Shown here: piece after piece, positions 12,221 through 24,839 of the stretch
How the letters are laid out: every line of letters begins with the position of its first letter
Numbering within the stretch: position 1 is the stretch's first letter
From: Osedax fenrisi
Taxonomy: Eukaryota > Annelida > Polychaeta > Sabellida > Siboglinidae
NCBI GenBank assembly: GCA_964019155.1
Contig: OZ025245.1
Location: 12,758,461 to 12,822,460, forward strand
Length of the DNA: 64,000 nt
Direction of reading: 5' to 3'
Notes under the pieces: generated by a model
What the model saw: only the letters and a program-made list of their open reading frames with translations
Told to the model about the DNA's origin: nothing
The model's database searches: none
Position numbers and translations under genes: made by a program

Positions 12221-12558
12221 CTGTGCGATGTAGGCTATGCTATAGTGCAGCACTAAAGTAAACATAGCACAATAATAACATGTATATCTCTCAATATATC
12301 TATATAATAATAATTATTATTATTTTATTTTTAAAAGTTTTTTTTCAAATTATTTCTTTCATCGTAATAATTTGCTTGCAATTTCTTACCGGATATTTAG
12401 TAAATAATAAATTAATCCGCTGATATGTGGATATACAAATTCTGTAAATGCAGGTAATTAAGCCTATAATACTCAACAAATAAACCATTGTATACTTATT
12501 TACTACACTTCGTGCATTCCGCCAACGCATCACTACCTCCTGAAGCAGTGCTACTAAC

Positions 12559-12696
12559 TCTATAAGGTGAAGGTCGAACAGCCAAGATTCTGGGAACACT
12601 TCCCTCGGCTTATCTGCCGGTATCTCCGTAGCATTAACTCGTTTCGATCCATTGCTCATATAAGTTGTGTATCTTGTTTGGAAACCCTCGTGTAGC
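12559..12696 (-). CDS. Macroglobulin exon j: FPESWLFDL motif
   Basis: 138 nt ending ATEIPADKPREVFPESWLFD then LHLI plus two bases. It matches vRkyFPEtWlWdl, one of the most conserved blocks of the family, just after the bait/anaphylatoxin region. Donor ATAGA|GTTAGT; the leftover GA plus G of the next exon gives E in phase. Acceptor ACTACAG|G is the likeliest; CTTATATGAG at about 12659 is an alternative. It needs a preceding exon leaving two bases, so it does not follow exon i directly. Confidence 0.87.
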
Positions 12697-13419
12697 CTGT
12701 AGTATTCTGTGAGTTATCAGCACATGTGGTATTAGCATGATGGGCATTAATGATAGGATATATTTAATATTATGTTAAATGCCTTTAATGTTGGAATAAC
12801 ACAGGCATACGATATACACACTCATTCGCACCGGATAAGAGAAAATAAACAGTTCTTCTAATAAATTATAATTTAATAATAATTATTATTAATATTACTA
12901 TTTCTAAATGTAAATCACGAAACTACTATGAATGAAATTAACGCTATCCGTAACATATTTTTATTTTACTATTAATATTGGTGTATTATAGATCAAACAT
13001 ACGAAGGTGGTTCCATCTGAACGCATTCACCGTACTCGCACGATGAAAGTGTACACAACATAGAGTGTTTGCGATAGTCGATAGATATATCTGGTTTGCC
13101 ACTAACTTACGTTGATATTGTGCTGTGGTGATTTGGGTACACTGCGTATAATAGTTGATGGGTATATTTTATATCATATGAGCCACACCTAAATGCATAC
13201 ATCACATGCTAAATATCAGACTAGAAATATACGTGGATTGACAAAATCAACACGGCTGGAATTAACATAGGCAGTGAGAATATTGACTAGAGAATACCTA
13301 CAATGATCACAGTATCGATAATACGGAAAGTTGGCTACACGGAGATTAGCATTGTAGCTATGCGCTGTATGAACTGACTGTCTACATGTCCTTATTATCT
13401 ATTGTCCTGCTATAGATAC

Positions 13420-13537
13420 CACTAGGGGCACTGGAACGATGTTGTATGTAAGGGGACCAATGCATAGGAATCCCCCTAGATTTTAAAGTTTGGGGAGGGG
13501 TTATTCTCCGTTCCTCCCTGTTGCAGCGCCCCTAGTG
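13420..13537. mobile_element. Short MITE with CACTAGGGGC termini
   Basis: 118 bp bounded by inverted CACTAGGGGCACTGGAAC and CACTAGGGGCGCTGCAAC. No ORF. The target duplication is unclear. The termini resemble, one G short, the animal CTCF core CCACTAGGGGGCGC. Confidence 0.5.
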
Positions 13538-13725
13538 ATCACACCTTAGACTATAATAGGATGTAACGTGTACTAACGGGTGCAGTTTAGCGATATTATA
13601 CCGTAGTCAGTGAATATTCTGACAGAAGATCTCTGTAATTAGTAGTTGCAGTATTAGTATCTGAATTATCTTAAATATATGATTATTAATATATTATACA
13701 TAAAATAATGTATAATATATTAATA

Positions 13726-13771
<46 letters not shown>

Positions 13772-13879
13772 AATACCTCTCTATACATATTAGTTATTTA
13801 ATATTATTAATTTATGTATTAATACATAATTATTATATAATTATTCAATATCATATAGAATGATATTGAATAACTAATT

Positions 13880-14450
13880 AAATTAATAATATTACATAAC
13901 CCAGTATTCAATACTCGTGTTTAACTTGGATCAAACTGGGAAACTGGGGGAAACTGGGGGAATCTGGTCCAAACTTGGATCTAGGTGGTGTAAACTTGGA
14001 TCATATGTAACTAGTTGAAACTTGGATCATTATACAACAGTTTGATCCAAGTTATTTTTTTAAACTGGTGTAAACTGGGGGAAACTGGGGGAATCTGGTC
14101 CAAACTTGGATCTAGGTGGTGTAAACTTGGATCATATTTAACTAGTTTAAACTTGGATCATTATACCACAGTTTGATCCAAGTTATTTTTTTAAACTGGT
14201 GTAAACTTGGATTTAGCTGATCCATATTTAACTAGTTGAAACTTGGATCATTATACCACAGTTTGATCCAAGTTATTTTTTTAAACTGGTGTAAACTTGG
14301 ATTTAGCTGATCCATATTTAACTAGTTAAAACTTGGATCATTATACCACAGTTTGATCCAAGTTATTTTTTAAACTGGTGTAAACTTGGATTTAGCTGAT
14401 CCATATTTAACTAGTTGAAACTTGGATCATTATATCACAGTTTACTTACT
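13880..14450. repeat. AACTTGGATCA minisatellite, roughly 90-130 bp units
   Basis: Four to five tandem units containing AACTTGGATCATTATACC and CAGTTTGATCCAAGTTATTT, so each unit carries inverted TTGGATCA/TGATCCAA words. The left flank ACCCAGTATTCAATACTCG recurs in inverted orientation near 33730-33760. Confidence 0.7.
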
Positions 14451-14648
14451 TACTTACTTATGTTGAGCTCTAGCTCGAATTTTCTTTTCCTTTATACTCC
14501 AAACATCTCTGTCCAACATCATCGTCTTTATCTCATGTATATCGTCTAGTCCTATGTCTTCTCTTAGATTATCTAAACTAGTGATGGTTTTGCGACCTCT
14601 TCTTGCACTACCATTTGTCGGTTCCCAAAGGATAAGGTTATGAGCCAT
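14447..14648 (-). pseudogene. Non-LTR retrotransposon ORF2 C-terminus with (AAGT)n tail
   Basis: 64 codons reading LILWEPTNGSARRGRK then LREDIGLDDIHEIKTMMLDR and DVWSIKEKK, followed by TAA and (AAGT)n. This is the characteristic C-terminal tail of many LINE ORF2 proteins (W.p....GRpr..w...v..Dl...........DRd.Wr). The element is cut short at its 5' end; no reverse transcriptase remains. A related tail is at 31412-31620. Confidence 0.65.
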
Positions 14649-14654
14649 TTCGTC

Positions 14655-16550
14655 CTATAGCACAATGTACTGTCACGTTACATCATATCATACTTTCAGA
14701 CCACCGTACTGTCACGTTATATCATATTGTAATGTCACGTTACATCATATCATACTTTCAGCACACCATACTGTCATGTTATATCATATTGTAATGTCAC
14801 GTTACATCATATCATACAAATAATACAACTTGAATACAAATAATACTATTTATAACCTTCGAAGTGTATTTATTTACTATTTCAAACCTTCGAAGTGTAT
14901 TTATTTACTATTCAAAACCTTCAAATACTTAATTTAACTATATGAAAACTTTGAATACATGATTTAATACAAATAATACTATTTATAACCTTCTAAGTGT
15001 ATTTTACACATTAGAAATGAATAATATAACTATTTGAAAACTTTGAATACTAAATTTAATACAAATAATATTATTTATAACCTTCGAAGTGTATTTATTT
15101 ACTATTCAAAACCTTCAAATACTTAATTTAACAACATGAACACTTTGAATACATGATTTTATACAAATAATACTATTTATAACCTTCGAAGTGTATTTTA
15201 CACATTAGAAATGAAAAATATCCCAGTAACTAATCCTCTAGCACAACATACTATCACGTTACATCATATCATACTTTTAGCACACCGTACTGTCATGTTA
15301 TATCATATTGTAATGTCACGTTACATCATATCATACAAATAATACAAATTGAATACAAATAATACTATTTATAACCTTCGAAGTGTATTTTACACATTAG
15401 AAATGAAAAATATCCCAGTAACTAATCCTCTAGCACAACATACTATCACGTTACATCATATCATACTTTTAGCACACCGTACTGTCATGTTATATCATAT
15501 TGTAATGTCACGTTACATCATATCATACAAATAATACAAATTGAATACAAATAATACTATTTATAACCTTCGAAGTGTATTTTACACATTAGAAATGAAA
15601 AATATCCCAGTAACTAATCCTCTAGCACAACATACTATCACGTTACATCATATCATACTTTCAGCACTCCGTACTGTCACGTTATATAATATTGTAATGT
15701 CACGTTACATCATATCATACTTTCAGCACACCGTACTGTCATGTTATATCATATTGTAATGTCACGTTACATCATATCATACAAATAATACAAATTGAAT
15801 ACAAATAATACTATTTATAACCTTCGAAGTGTATTTATTTACTATTTCAAACCTTCAAAGTGTATTTATTTACTATTCAAAACCTTCAAATACTTAATTT
15901 AACTATATGAAAACTTTGAATACATGATTTAATACAAATAATAATATTTATAACCTTCGAAGTGTATTTTACACATTAGAAATGAATAATATAACTATTT
16001 GAAAACTTTGAATACTAAATTTAATACAAATAATATTATTTATAACCTTCGAAGTGTATTTATTTACTATTCAAAACCTTCAAATACTTAATTTAACAAC
16101 ATGAAAACTTTGAATACATGATTTAATATAAATAATACTATTTATAACCTTCGAAGTGTATTTATTTACTATTTCAAACCTTCAAAATGAATAATTTAAC
16201 TATTAGAAAACTTTGAATACACGATTTAATACAAATAATATTATTTATAACCTTCGAAGTGTATTTATTTACTATTCAAAACCTTCAAATACTTAATTTA
16301 ACTATATTAAAACTTTGAATACATGATTTTATACAAATAATACTATTTATAACCTTCGAAGTGTATTTTACACATTAGAAATGAAAAATATCCCAGTAAC
16401 TAATCCTCTAGCACAACATACTATCACGTTACATCATATCATACTTTCAGCACTCCGTACTGTCACGTTATATCATATTGTAATGTCACGTTACATCATA
16501 TCATACTTTCAGACCACCGTACTGTCACGTTATATCATTTCATACTGTCC
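14655..16550. repeat. Complex satellite of TTCGAAG and TCACGTTACATCATATC units
   Basis: Two intermixed unit types: ACCTTCGAAGTGTATTTATTTACTATT, with variants, and GTCACGTTACATCATATCATAC. A 192-bp higher-order unit repeats in tandem (15349-15540, 15541-15732), which makes two similar open frames beginning MNTNNTIYNLRSVFYTLEMK. These look fortuitous. The TTCGAAG unit recurs at 6720-6860, 32265-32890 and 46620-46750. Confidence 0.8.
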
Positions 16551-16559
16551 CCTCTAATT

Positions 16560-16960
16560 AATATAGTTATTATAATTATTATAATAATACCTAATTCAGT
16601 TATACACTCAAATATAAATAAATTATACATATATATATTCATATAATATATATATATATGCTTTTTTCTCAGAATAATTTGTTTGCTATATTTGTGTTTA
16701 TAAATGAGTGTTTAGATAATAGTACTGAAGCGATCCACAAAAATGTTCAACTGATAAAATTGATTTCAAACGTTGTTTAATTATTATAGTTATTATAATT
16801 ATTATAATAATACCTAACTCAGTTATATACCCAAATATAAATAAATTATACATATATATGCTTTTCTCTCAGAATAATTTGTTTGCTATGTTTGAGTATA
16901 TAAATGAGTGTTTAGATAAAAAGTACTGACGCGATCTACCTAATTTATTTTGCTATATAT
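16560..16960. repeat. Direct duplication of a ~220-bp segment
   Basis: ATAATACCTAA(T/C)TCAGTTATA...CTCAGAATAATTTGTTTGCTAT...GAGTGTTTAGATAA..GTACTGA.GCGATC occurs twice, at about 16570 and 16795. A related block is near 36235-36320. Confidence 0.65.
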
Positions 16961-17020
16961 AAATAACATATGTATGCGCAATTCAAGATAGACAATATTC
17001 TCAAATATAATTATGATGTA

Positions 17021-17196
17021 TATGGCCCCGATATGTATTGATAAATTTATGGGGTAAAGTTTAAATATAGTACATGTATTGTTATAGTATATATGCTATA
17101 TGTTTAGTTATAGCATATAGCATATATACTATAACAATACATGTAATATATTTAAACTTGACCTCATAAATTTATCAATACATATCGGGGCCATAT
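17021..17196. mobile_element. Foldback element, ~175-bp near-perfect palindrome
   Basis: The arms TATGGCCCCGATATGTATTG and CAATACATATCGGGGCCATA close over a self-complementary centre (TATAGCATATAGC). The two halves are nearly identical, which implies a recent insertion or gene-conversion maintenance. No ORF. Confidence 0.65.
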
Positions 17197-17979
17197 TCGA
17201 TATTCTCTACATAAATAATAATAATTTTTAAATCATAAGTTGTCATAGTAGTATTAAATTATAAAAGAATAAATAACTAAGTTAAACTTATTATATTATC
17301 ACATATTATTCAAAGTTATAATGTATTCATAAGCTTATATCTTTAGATTTATAAAATTGTATAAAACTAAATAAAATTAATAATATTGTTTTAAAATTAA
17401 AATTAATAGTGTACTATAAAATAAATAATAATAATTATTACGAAATATACTATTAAATTATAAATAAATAAGTGTATAAATATAAGAAAATAATATAAAT
17501 ACTGGTATACAGATAAAATATATACTTTATAAAAATATAAATTAAAAATATATTTTTTCATAGTCAATTGATGTTCCAAGTTTTACTTTGGTTACACTAT
17601 TTGAATAAATTATGATAACAATTTAAAACTAATTAGATAAGTACACAATTTTAAATTTATTTTATTATAATAATAATAACATTATAATCGTTTATAATAT
17701 GATTATTATGTCGTTATAATCCGGATTATAATGATAATAAACATTGTTTACTTCCTGAATTAAAATTATTTATTTTATATAAATTTAAATAATTGAAGCT
17801 CTATATTATACGTAAAAGTTACCTATATTGTATATATATTATACATATTTTTGAATTCATAATTTTTATCATACATTTATATAATTGGAACTCTATATCA
17901 CGAGTAAAAGGTACATAAATTGTATATTTATTTTACATATAATTATAATAATAATATTTAAATTACATATTTAATATGG

Positions 17980-18335
17980 AATGTACGGACGGTAGGCAAA
18001 AATTAAATAACTATAAATAACAAAGTTCACGCGCGAATACATTATTTGTAGTTACTAATAACTTTATATAGGCTCACTTTGGGATATAATCATTATAATA
18101 ATGCAGCTAACAAAACAGAATAATAAAACTAATCCAAATAACTCAAACGGTTACTAATTACGACCGGCGCGCGTTTTCTATAAATATATTTAGTGAGGCG
18201 GACGGTGGCGCGCGCGCCAAATGTTTAAATGCACTATCATTGATTGACAACTAGTGGGAGGAGCTATGGGCGGAGATAGTCTATTTATAGAAACACGTGA
18301 AGTTAGAAACGTCGTGCACTATCTTTGTGCATGCA

Positions 18336-18345
<10 letters not shown>
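17980..18345 (+). repeat. Left copy of a long inverted repeat with GC-rich core
   Basis: Runs from GTACGGACGGTAGGCAAA through GCGCGCGTTTTCTATAAATA, a GGCGCGCGCGCC palindrome (18207-18218), GTGGGAGGAGCTATGGGCGG and CTATTTATAGAAACACGTG to GTGCATGCAGTATATATA. It is inverted at 30345-30790. A Sp1-like GGGCGG 8 bp before a TATA-like CTATTTATAG gives it a promoter look. Diverged outer subrepeats (ctctatat..cgtaaaaggta) extend to about 17790. Confidence 0.8.
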
Positions 18346-18397
<52 letters not shown>

Positions 18398-18460
18398 TAT
18401 ATATATATATATATATTATATATATAAACACACACACATATGCAGTATATATATAGACTA
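18335..18460. repeat. (TA)n and (CA)n microsatellite
   Basis: Simple TA repeats with a short CA block. Any frame through it is fortuitous. Confidence 0.9.
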
Positions 18461-19552
18461 TAACAAAATGTATAATACTATGTATAATGAATTATATGAA
18501 TAATCAAGTAGTAATGTATATTATTATTTTATATATACTATCTAATATAATTTACCTTGTTACCTTTGTTTGCATAAGGGAGTGTAACGATCTATTGAAT
18601 ACGTAAGTATTTTACATACACACTGGTTGATGTTACCATTATATGATTCATAATTCTATTTATATAAACACATGCACTATCTTAGTGCATGCAGTACATA
18701 TATATATATATATAGACTTTACAAAAGTACATTTCCTATCTCCACCATGTAAAAACATGAATTTATAATATTTTTATCAAGTAAAAAATCAAAATCTATA
18801 ATAATTATTCGATTTAAATAAATTTAACTTTATAATTTAATCATTTTTTACTTATTTTATTATTATTATACTATCTATGTAATAAAATAATATAAATATT
18901 ATCGAATAATTCATTAAAGTAACTATTATTAACTAATATATATACTTATATTTTTAATTTTATAACAACAATTATATATTATAAAAATTATCATTATATT
19001 ATATTGATATTTAATAATATTATATACATATTTTTTACTTATTTTAGTATTACTATAATATCTATATAATAAACTAATTTAAATATTATCGAAAAGTATG
19101 ATAGTGTAAATATTATTAACTAATACATTTAATTATATTATAATTTTATAAATTTATAAATATTTTTATTCATTCAATGTGATAATAAATATATTATATA
19201 AGCATTATTTACTTATTTTATTATTGTTATACTATCTATATAATAAAATAATATAAATATATACGAATAATTAATTAGGGTAACTATTATTAACAAATAT
19301 ATATAATTATATTTATAATTTTATAATTGTATAACACAAATTATATATTTATAAAATATGAAATTCTATTTACTTGATATTTATAGATATATATAGATAT
19401 GTTTTAATTATTTTAGTATTACTATACTATCAATATAATAAAATAATGTAAATATTATCAAATAAGTTATTATATTACTCGCTATTAATTATTATATTTA
19501 TATTAATTAATTATTTTTTTTAATTTTACAAAAAAAATATATCTTTATAACA

Positions 19553-20083
<531 letters not shown>

Positions 20084-20150
20084 ATAATGTAAGCAAATTA
20101 ATAAAAATTAATAAAGAAATTAGTAATATATATATACTGCATATGTGTGT

Positions 20151-20181
<31 letters not shown>

Positions 20182-21059
20182 GATATATAATATACGGAAT
20201 GAGAAGACAAAACGGGCATATAAATACGGAATACGCTGACACGAAGATTAGGCCGACAATTTTGTGTCAACCACCTACTTTAATTTATGAATTACTATAT
20301 GTTAGAGAAATAATTGGTATCTAATTAAATAATATTTTAATAATCGTTATATTATAATGAATATATTTAATTATCATTTGGTTTTATAGAGAATAGACTA
20401 TAAATAATTACATTTTTAGATTTCTGTGTGTATATACTTGGTTACACAAAAAAACGGAATCTGTTGACACACTGTTTTTACCGAAATACAGCAACTTAAT
20501 GCGTATATGTCAAATGGCAATTTATGAATTAATATATTAAATGTACTTTAGAATAAATATATTGAATACAAATATAAAAGATGTTATTAATTAAAAATAT
20601 ACATCAATTTCTATTTATAATCAAAGATTTGTATGACTCATAAAAACTTAGGAAATAGTAGTAATTATTTAAATTTCAATATTATTATTTCAGATTATTT
20701 CAAAATTTGAATAATAATAAATAATTTGTATATTATTAAATATAGTAGGTATTATATTTTAATAAATTATCTATGTATATATATAGTAAATAAATATATA
20801 AATGTATGTTATATATTATTGAATATAGAATCGTAAGTAAGATACTATAGTAACATTTTCGAAATATTTGTTTTTCAATAAGTTATTTATTTTTCATTAT
20901 ATTACATTATTAATTCATTTTAACCTTCCTATATAATATCTAATATTAGTAATATTACTATAATTTTTAATATTTCCAAACTAGTATAAAATGTAAATAC
21001 TATACATTTATAGTCTACGAATAACCCAACTATAATGTATTTGTACGATATAAATAAAA

Positions 21060-21260
21060 CCATAGGAATACGATTTTTTATATTGATGCTATTATAATAA
21101 ATTTGATATCATTAGACATATTATTAAATTCTATAATAGAAGTATTTTAGTTTATTTTTATTTAAAAAAAAGTTATGCACAAAAAAAATAGTAAAAATAA
21201 TACATGGTGTAGATAGGAATTATGCATGTTTTAATTAATTTATAATACTTATGCAATCAT
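21060..21260 (+). repeat. Dispersed repeat family E, copy 3
   Basis: TTGATGCTATTATAATAAATTTGATATC ... ACATGGTGTAGATAGGAATTATGCATG, matching the inverted copy at 2945-3165. Confidence 0.55.
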
Positions 21261-21329
21261 GATTCATTCAATAATTTATATTTTTTAATAGTATATATTC
21301 GATATTATTAACACATAGATTAATAATCA

Positions 21330-21385
21330 TATTTGTATCCGCTTTTTGTATTGTATTCAATAAATATATATTATTATTATATAAT
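21330..21385 (+). mobile_element. 3' fragment of SINE family B or its LINE partner
   Basis: ATTTGTATCCGCTTTTTGTATTGTATTCAATAAA with a (TTA)n tail, matching the end of the 40143-40440 element. Only the tail half is present. Confidence 0.4.
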
Positions 21386-21424
21386 TATTATAATATATAC
21401 ACACTTATATAATTATGTAAGCCT

Positions 21425-21900
21425 ATTTATTTAGTATTAACAAAGATTTTGCGAAGCAAAGATATAACACTCCCTACTCCTATACATGCAACATAATTTA
21501 GTAATATCCCCTGCTGCTGCTAGCAGTAGTATCGAAATCACTGAAATAGATTTAGGTTAGGCTCTATTTGCATACTACAATTTTTTCATTGCTCTATTAA
21601 ATTACATGCAATATAAATTAGCTTTTATTTACTAAATATATACTTATAGCATTTAAAACATACATATCATATTTGTTTGTTATATATTAGTAATGAACAC
21701 TTAGTTTTCATCATATAAATATTAATTTAAAGCATATTATTTAACATTTTAAAAGTGTTTAGTTAAATACGAATTTACATTATAGATAACACATAGTTCC
21801 TAAAAGTAACCCGCTATAGGTGGCACTGGGGTATTTTGTATACAAATTCGAAAAACACGATTTCGCGTAAGTGTTATATTTTTCCTTCGGAAAATCTTTG
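21425..21900 (+). repeat. Dispersed repeat family D, copy 1
   Basis: Begins ACAAAGATTTTGCGAAGCAAAG (a small hairpin), then TAGCAGTAGTATCGAA, GAACACTTAGTTTTCATCAT and GCTATAGGTGGCACTGG. Copies are at 37985-38450 (same strand) and 41335-41740 (opposite). No ORF; the family could be Helitron- or MITE-derived but I see no decisive termini. Confidence 0.65.
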
Positions 21901-22359
21901 GTATTAATTCAATATAAATATAATGGGATATGTATATAGATATACAAAATGTTTAATCTGGTATATATATATATACCTCAATCCAAAGTGGCGAGTATTA
22001 GAATCATTTAGAATTATATTTTAAAGTGATGCCACACATGAAAATATACGCACGAAACAACCTCACTTGCGAATATCAAACGTTTCTATAAAAACATAAT
22101 TATTTTCAAAATGCATGCGAATATTCGTAGGTATTTACGTTTTACTTCTATTTATATACCTCACTTTAACTCTCCCTAATAAATTCAATATAATGTTAAC
22201 ATTTTAATTAATACATGTAAAAATGTATATAATTATACGAGGGATTTCCATATAGTTTAGGTGTGGAATAGACTTTATAGATATAATAGCCATACCCGAG
22301 CTAGCTTTGCTATGTTTTTTATTGTTTATCTATCTATTTTTTATTAATTATAGCGATTC

Positions 22360-22644
22360 CTGATTCTGCATTTCTGCCGTACACGACCCGTAACATTATG
22401 TATTATATATTAACTCATTGATAACAAAATTATTGTCTAATTAATTGATAACGAATTATATTGTTGATTTTATTTTATATTGTATAAAATACTTTTACTA
22501 TAATTTTAAATAAGCATTTTTATATTTTCGATAATGATAAGTTATTAGTATTTAAATCGTAATTGAACTAAAATCATATTTTGATACCCGAAACCTTCCA
22601 TGTAGTCAATTACCCGAAACTACCCGACATCATTTACAACACTA
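22360..22644. mobile_element. Diverged end related to the hAT-like family
   Basis: Ends TTTACAACACTA at 22644, preceded by repeated TACCCGAAAC words and an AGCGATTCCTGATTCTGCAT block shared with 6660-6690. The other end was not found. Confidence 0.4.
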
Positions 22645-23329
22645 ATATGTATATTATATTTAAATATTTATAAAAATATATATATATATTAGTCATTAAT
22701 ATTTTCTTGTATAAAAGAATAATAAATTAATTATGGATTCTTACATGTCAATTTTATTTCAAATTAAAATACTAAATATATCAATTGTATCAATTATGTT
22801 ATATTCATTTAAACAATAATCAATTAATTATTCTTGAAAACTTATATAAATCTTTATATTTGATCAACATTAATAATTTAATTTATATCAAAAACAGATT
22901 TTATGTATTTGTATCAAATAATCATAAATATATTTAATTGTATTTCATTTATTTATATTTGTTAGTGTAATTATATTAGAATAATACATTACATAAATAT
23001 TATTATTTGATTCAAACATTAACATAATTATCAAAATCAAATTTAGTATATTTGTATATGAATCATTAATCAGAAATGTATTTATATTAAAGTATATTTG
23101 TATATACAAGTTGTTAAGTTATTAGAAAAAGAATCAATGCGTTAAATACATTATTTATTAACTTTGTACATTTATCACGGCTCTTATAGATAGGCGTCTA
23201 GCATTGCTTAATCATGTGAGACGGTGATGTATGGGCATATCCCTAGCACTCGGCGTGTGTTAGTATAATGCGAGATAATAATAATAATACACAAAGTAAT
23301 AGTGATAATAACATAACATCACCTCTTCT

Positions 23330-24835
23330 AAGAAGAAGATATATTACAGGACAAATCGGTAGGGAGTGTGCCTGTTCCTGGAGCTTCGGCGTATAGTTTC
23401 CTAAGCTGCTTTTGTTCTATAATAGCTGTGTGTGAGAGGATGGTATTATTATCAGATGGTGGTGTTGGGTAATTAGATAAATGTAGTGTTTGAGTGGGGG
23501 TATTCTCTATGGTGGTGTAATTTTCTTGGGGTTAGTTGTAGGTGTTGATCGTATTTTATGTCTTGTACGTCATAGGATGTTTCCCGTATGGGTACACATT
23601 ACATATGATTCTGGTTCGTTTCTTGACAATGGTAGCTGGGGATCATGTGAATTTTAAGGAGTCTCGAATTTGACAGATTTGAACGTTATGTACGATGTAT
23701 GCAGTTTTCTTGCAAGTAATGTCATCTAGTTAATTTATGTCTGTTTGATGTGTTTGTAGTTTCGTGCGTTCTGATGTTTGGATTGATGTAAGAGTAGGTG
23801 TAGAGGGCTGGGGTCATCATATTTTGAGGGTTATTTCTCTAAGATAGTAGTGCTTTAGTTATCTTATTGATGTCTGTATTTTTTATAATGTTCTTTATGG
23901 TCTGAACGTGTCTTTCTATGAATTCATTTGATGCTAGGTAGTAAGGACTGGATGAAATGTGGGTGATGTCCTATTAGTGGAGGACATATATGGTATGCTT
24001 CTGATGTTTGGTGGTAGTTTCCAATTGCTTATTGGATGTGTCTGGAATCTTTCGCATTGGTTGGAATACCATATTACATATAATATCATGATGTCGCCTT
24101 ACTTCTTTGGTGCATATGTTATGCTGGATACCTATGCTGTAGGCTTATTTACCGATATGATGATTCCTTTGGACATCATACGCTATAGTTCTATATATAC
24201 TTTAAAGTTGATTTCGACACATTTATTCGCATGTAACAAGGGTCGTACTTATTTGTCGAGGCTTATTTGAAGTGTTACGGGGAATATTCTGGTATCATTT
24301 TTGGCGGGTGGTTTTGATATAGGTGGGATTATGTCTGTGCATAATATTTTTATGAGGCTTAGCCTTCTGCAGATGTGTCTATTAGTCATATTATAGGGAG
24401 TTGTGGGGATTCGACTATAGTGAAGTTTATATCGTATAATATGCCATTATAATTATAACATATTATTGTTATGCCGTAGGTCGCAATAGGTTTATTTTCA
24501 TATGCTAAGAGTATGTATGGATAGGGGTTAGTTAAGTAGGCTTTCTAATGTTATTGTATACCTTAAAGGATAGTACATTACTTTAAGACCCTTTGTCAAC
24601 TTTAAATAATATATATGTTCTATTTTTAAAGGGTATGAATAGTTTAACATAATTTAATAAAAACCTTGTATCTTATGTCCTGGTCTGCTACATGTAAGTT
24701 TGATGTAATTTAGTGGACTCCTGTTTCTTATAGTTCTTATAGTAATGTCTGCTCCTACAGAAGGATTTGAAGTTATTCATCTTGTTACAAGCATTGCATC
24801 TGAGTCCGAGAGCTGCTTCCTGTAATTTATTTCAA
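23330..24835 (-). pseudogene. Decayed Ty3/gypsy-type LTR retrotransposon
   Basis: In minus-strand order: a gag-like zinc knuckle GLRCNACNKMNNFKSFCRS (24830-24740, CX2CX4NX4C with Asn for His); a protease-like segment AYENKPIATYGITIICYNY with NFTIVESPQLPII (about 24535-24390); and an integrase C-terminal core SPYYLASNEFIERHVQTIK with a broken ALLS*RNNPQ (about 23965-23820), the equivalent of S..yP.sNG..ERaVqt.K. Reverse transcriptase and RNase H are absent, and stops and frameshifts are frequent. LTRs are not identified; a possible LTR start (TGTTATG) lies near 23320. The plus-strand 103-codon frame at 23959-24270 is the antisense shadow. Confidence 0.7.
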
Positions 24836-24839
24836 CATA

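Noticed and set aside
15349..15759. Two nearly identical plus-strand frames starting MNTNNTIYN
   Set aside because: They reflect the 192-bp satellite duplication; other monomers break the frame.
23959..24270. Plus-strand 103-codon frame MGDVLLVEDIYG..
   Set aside because: Antisense to the Ty3/gypsy relic, which has recognisable domains on the minus strand.
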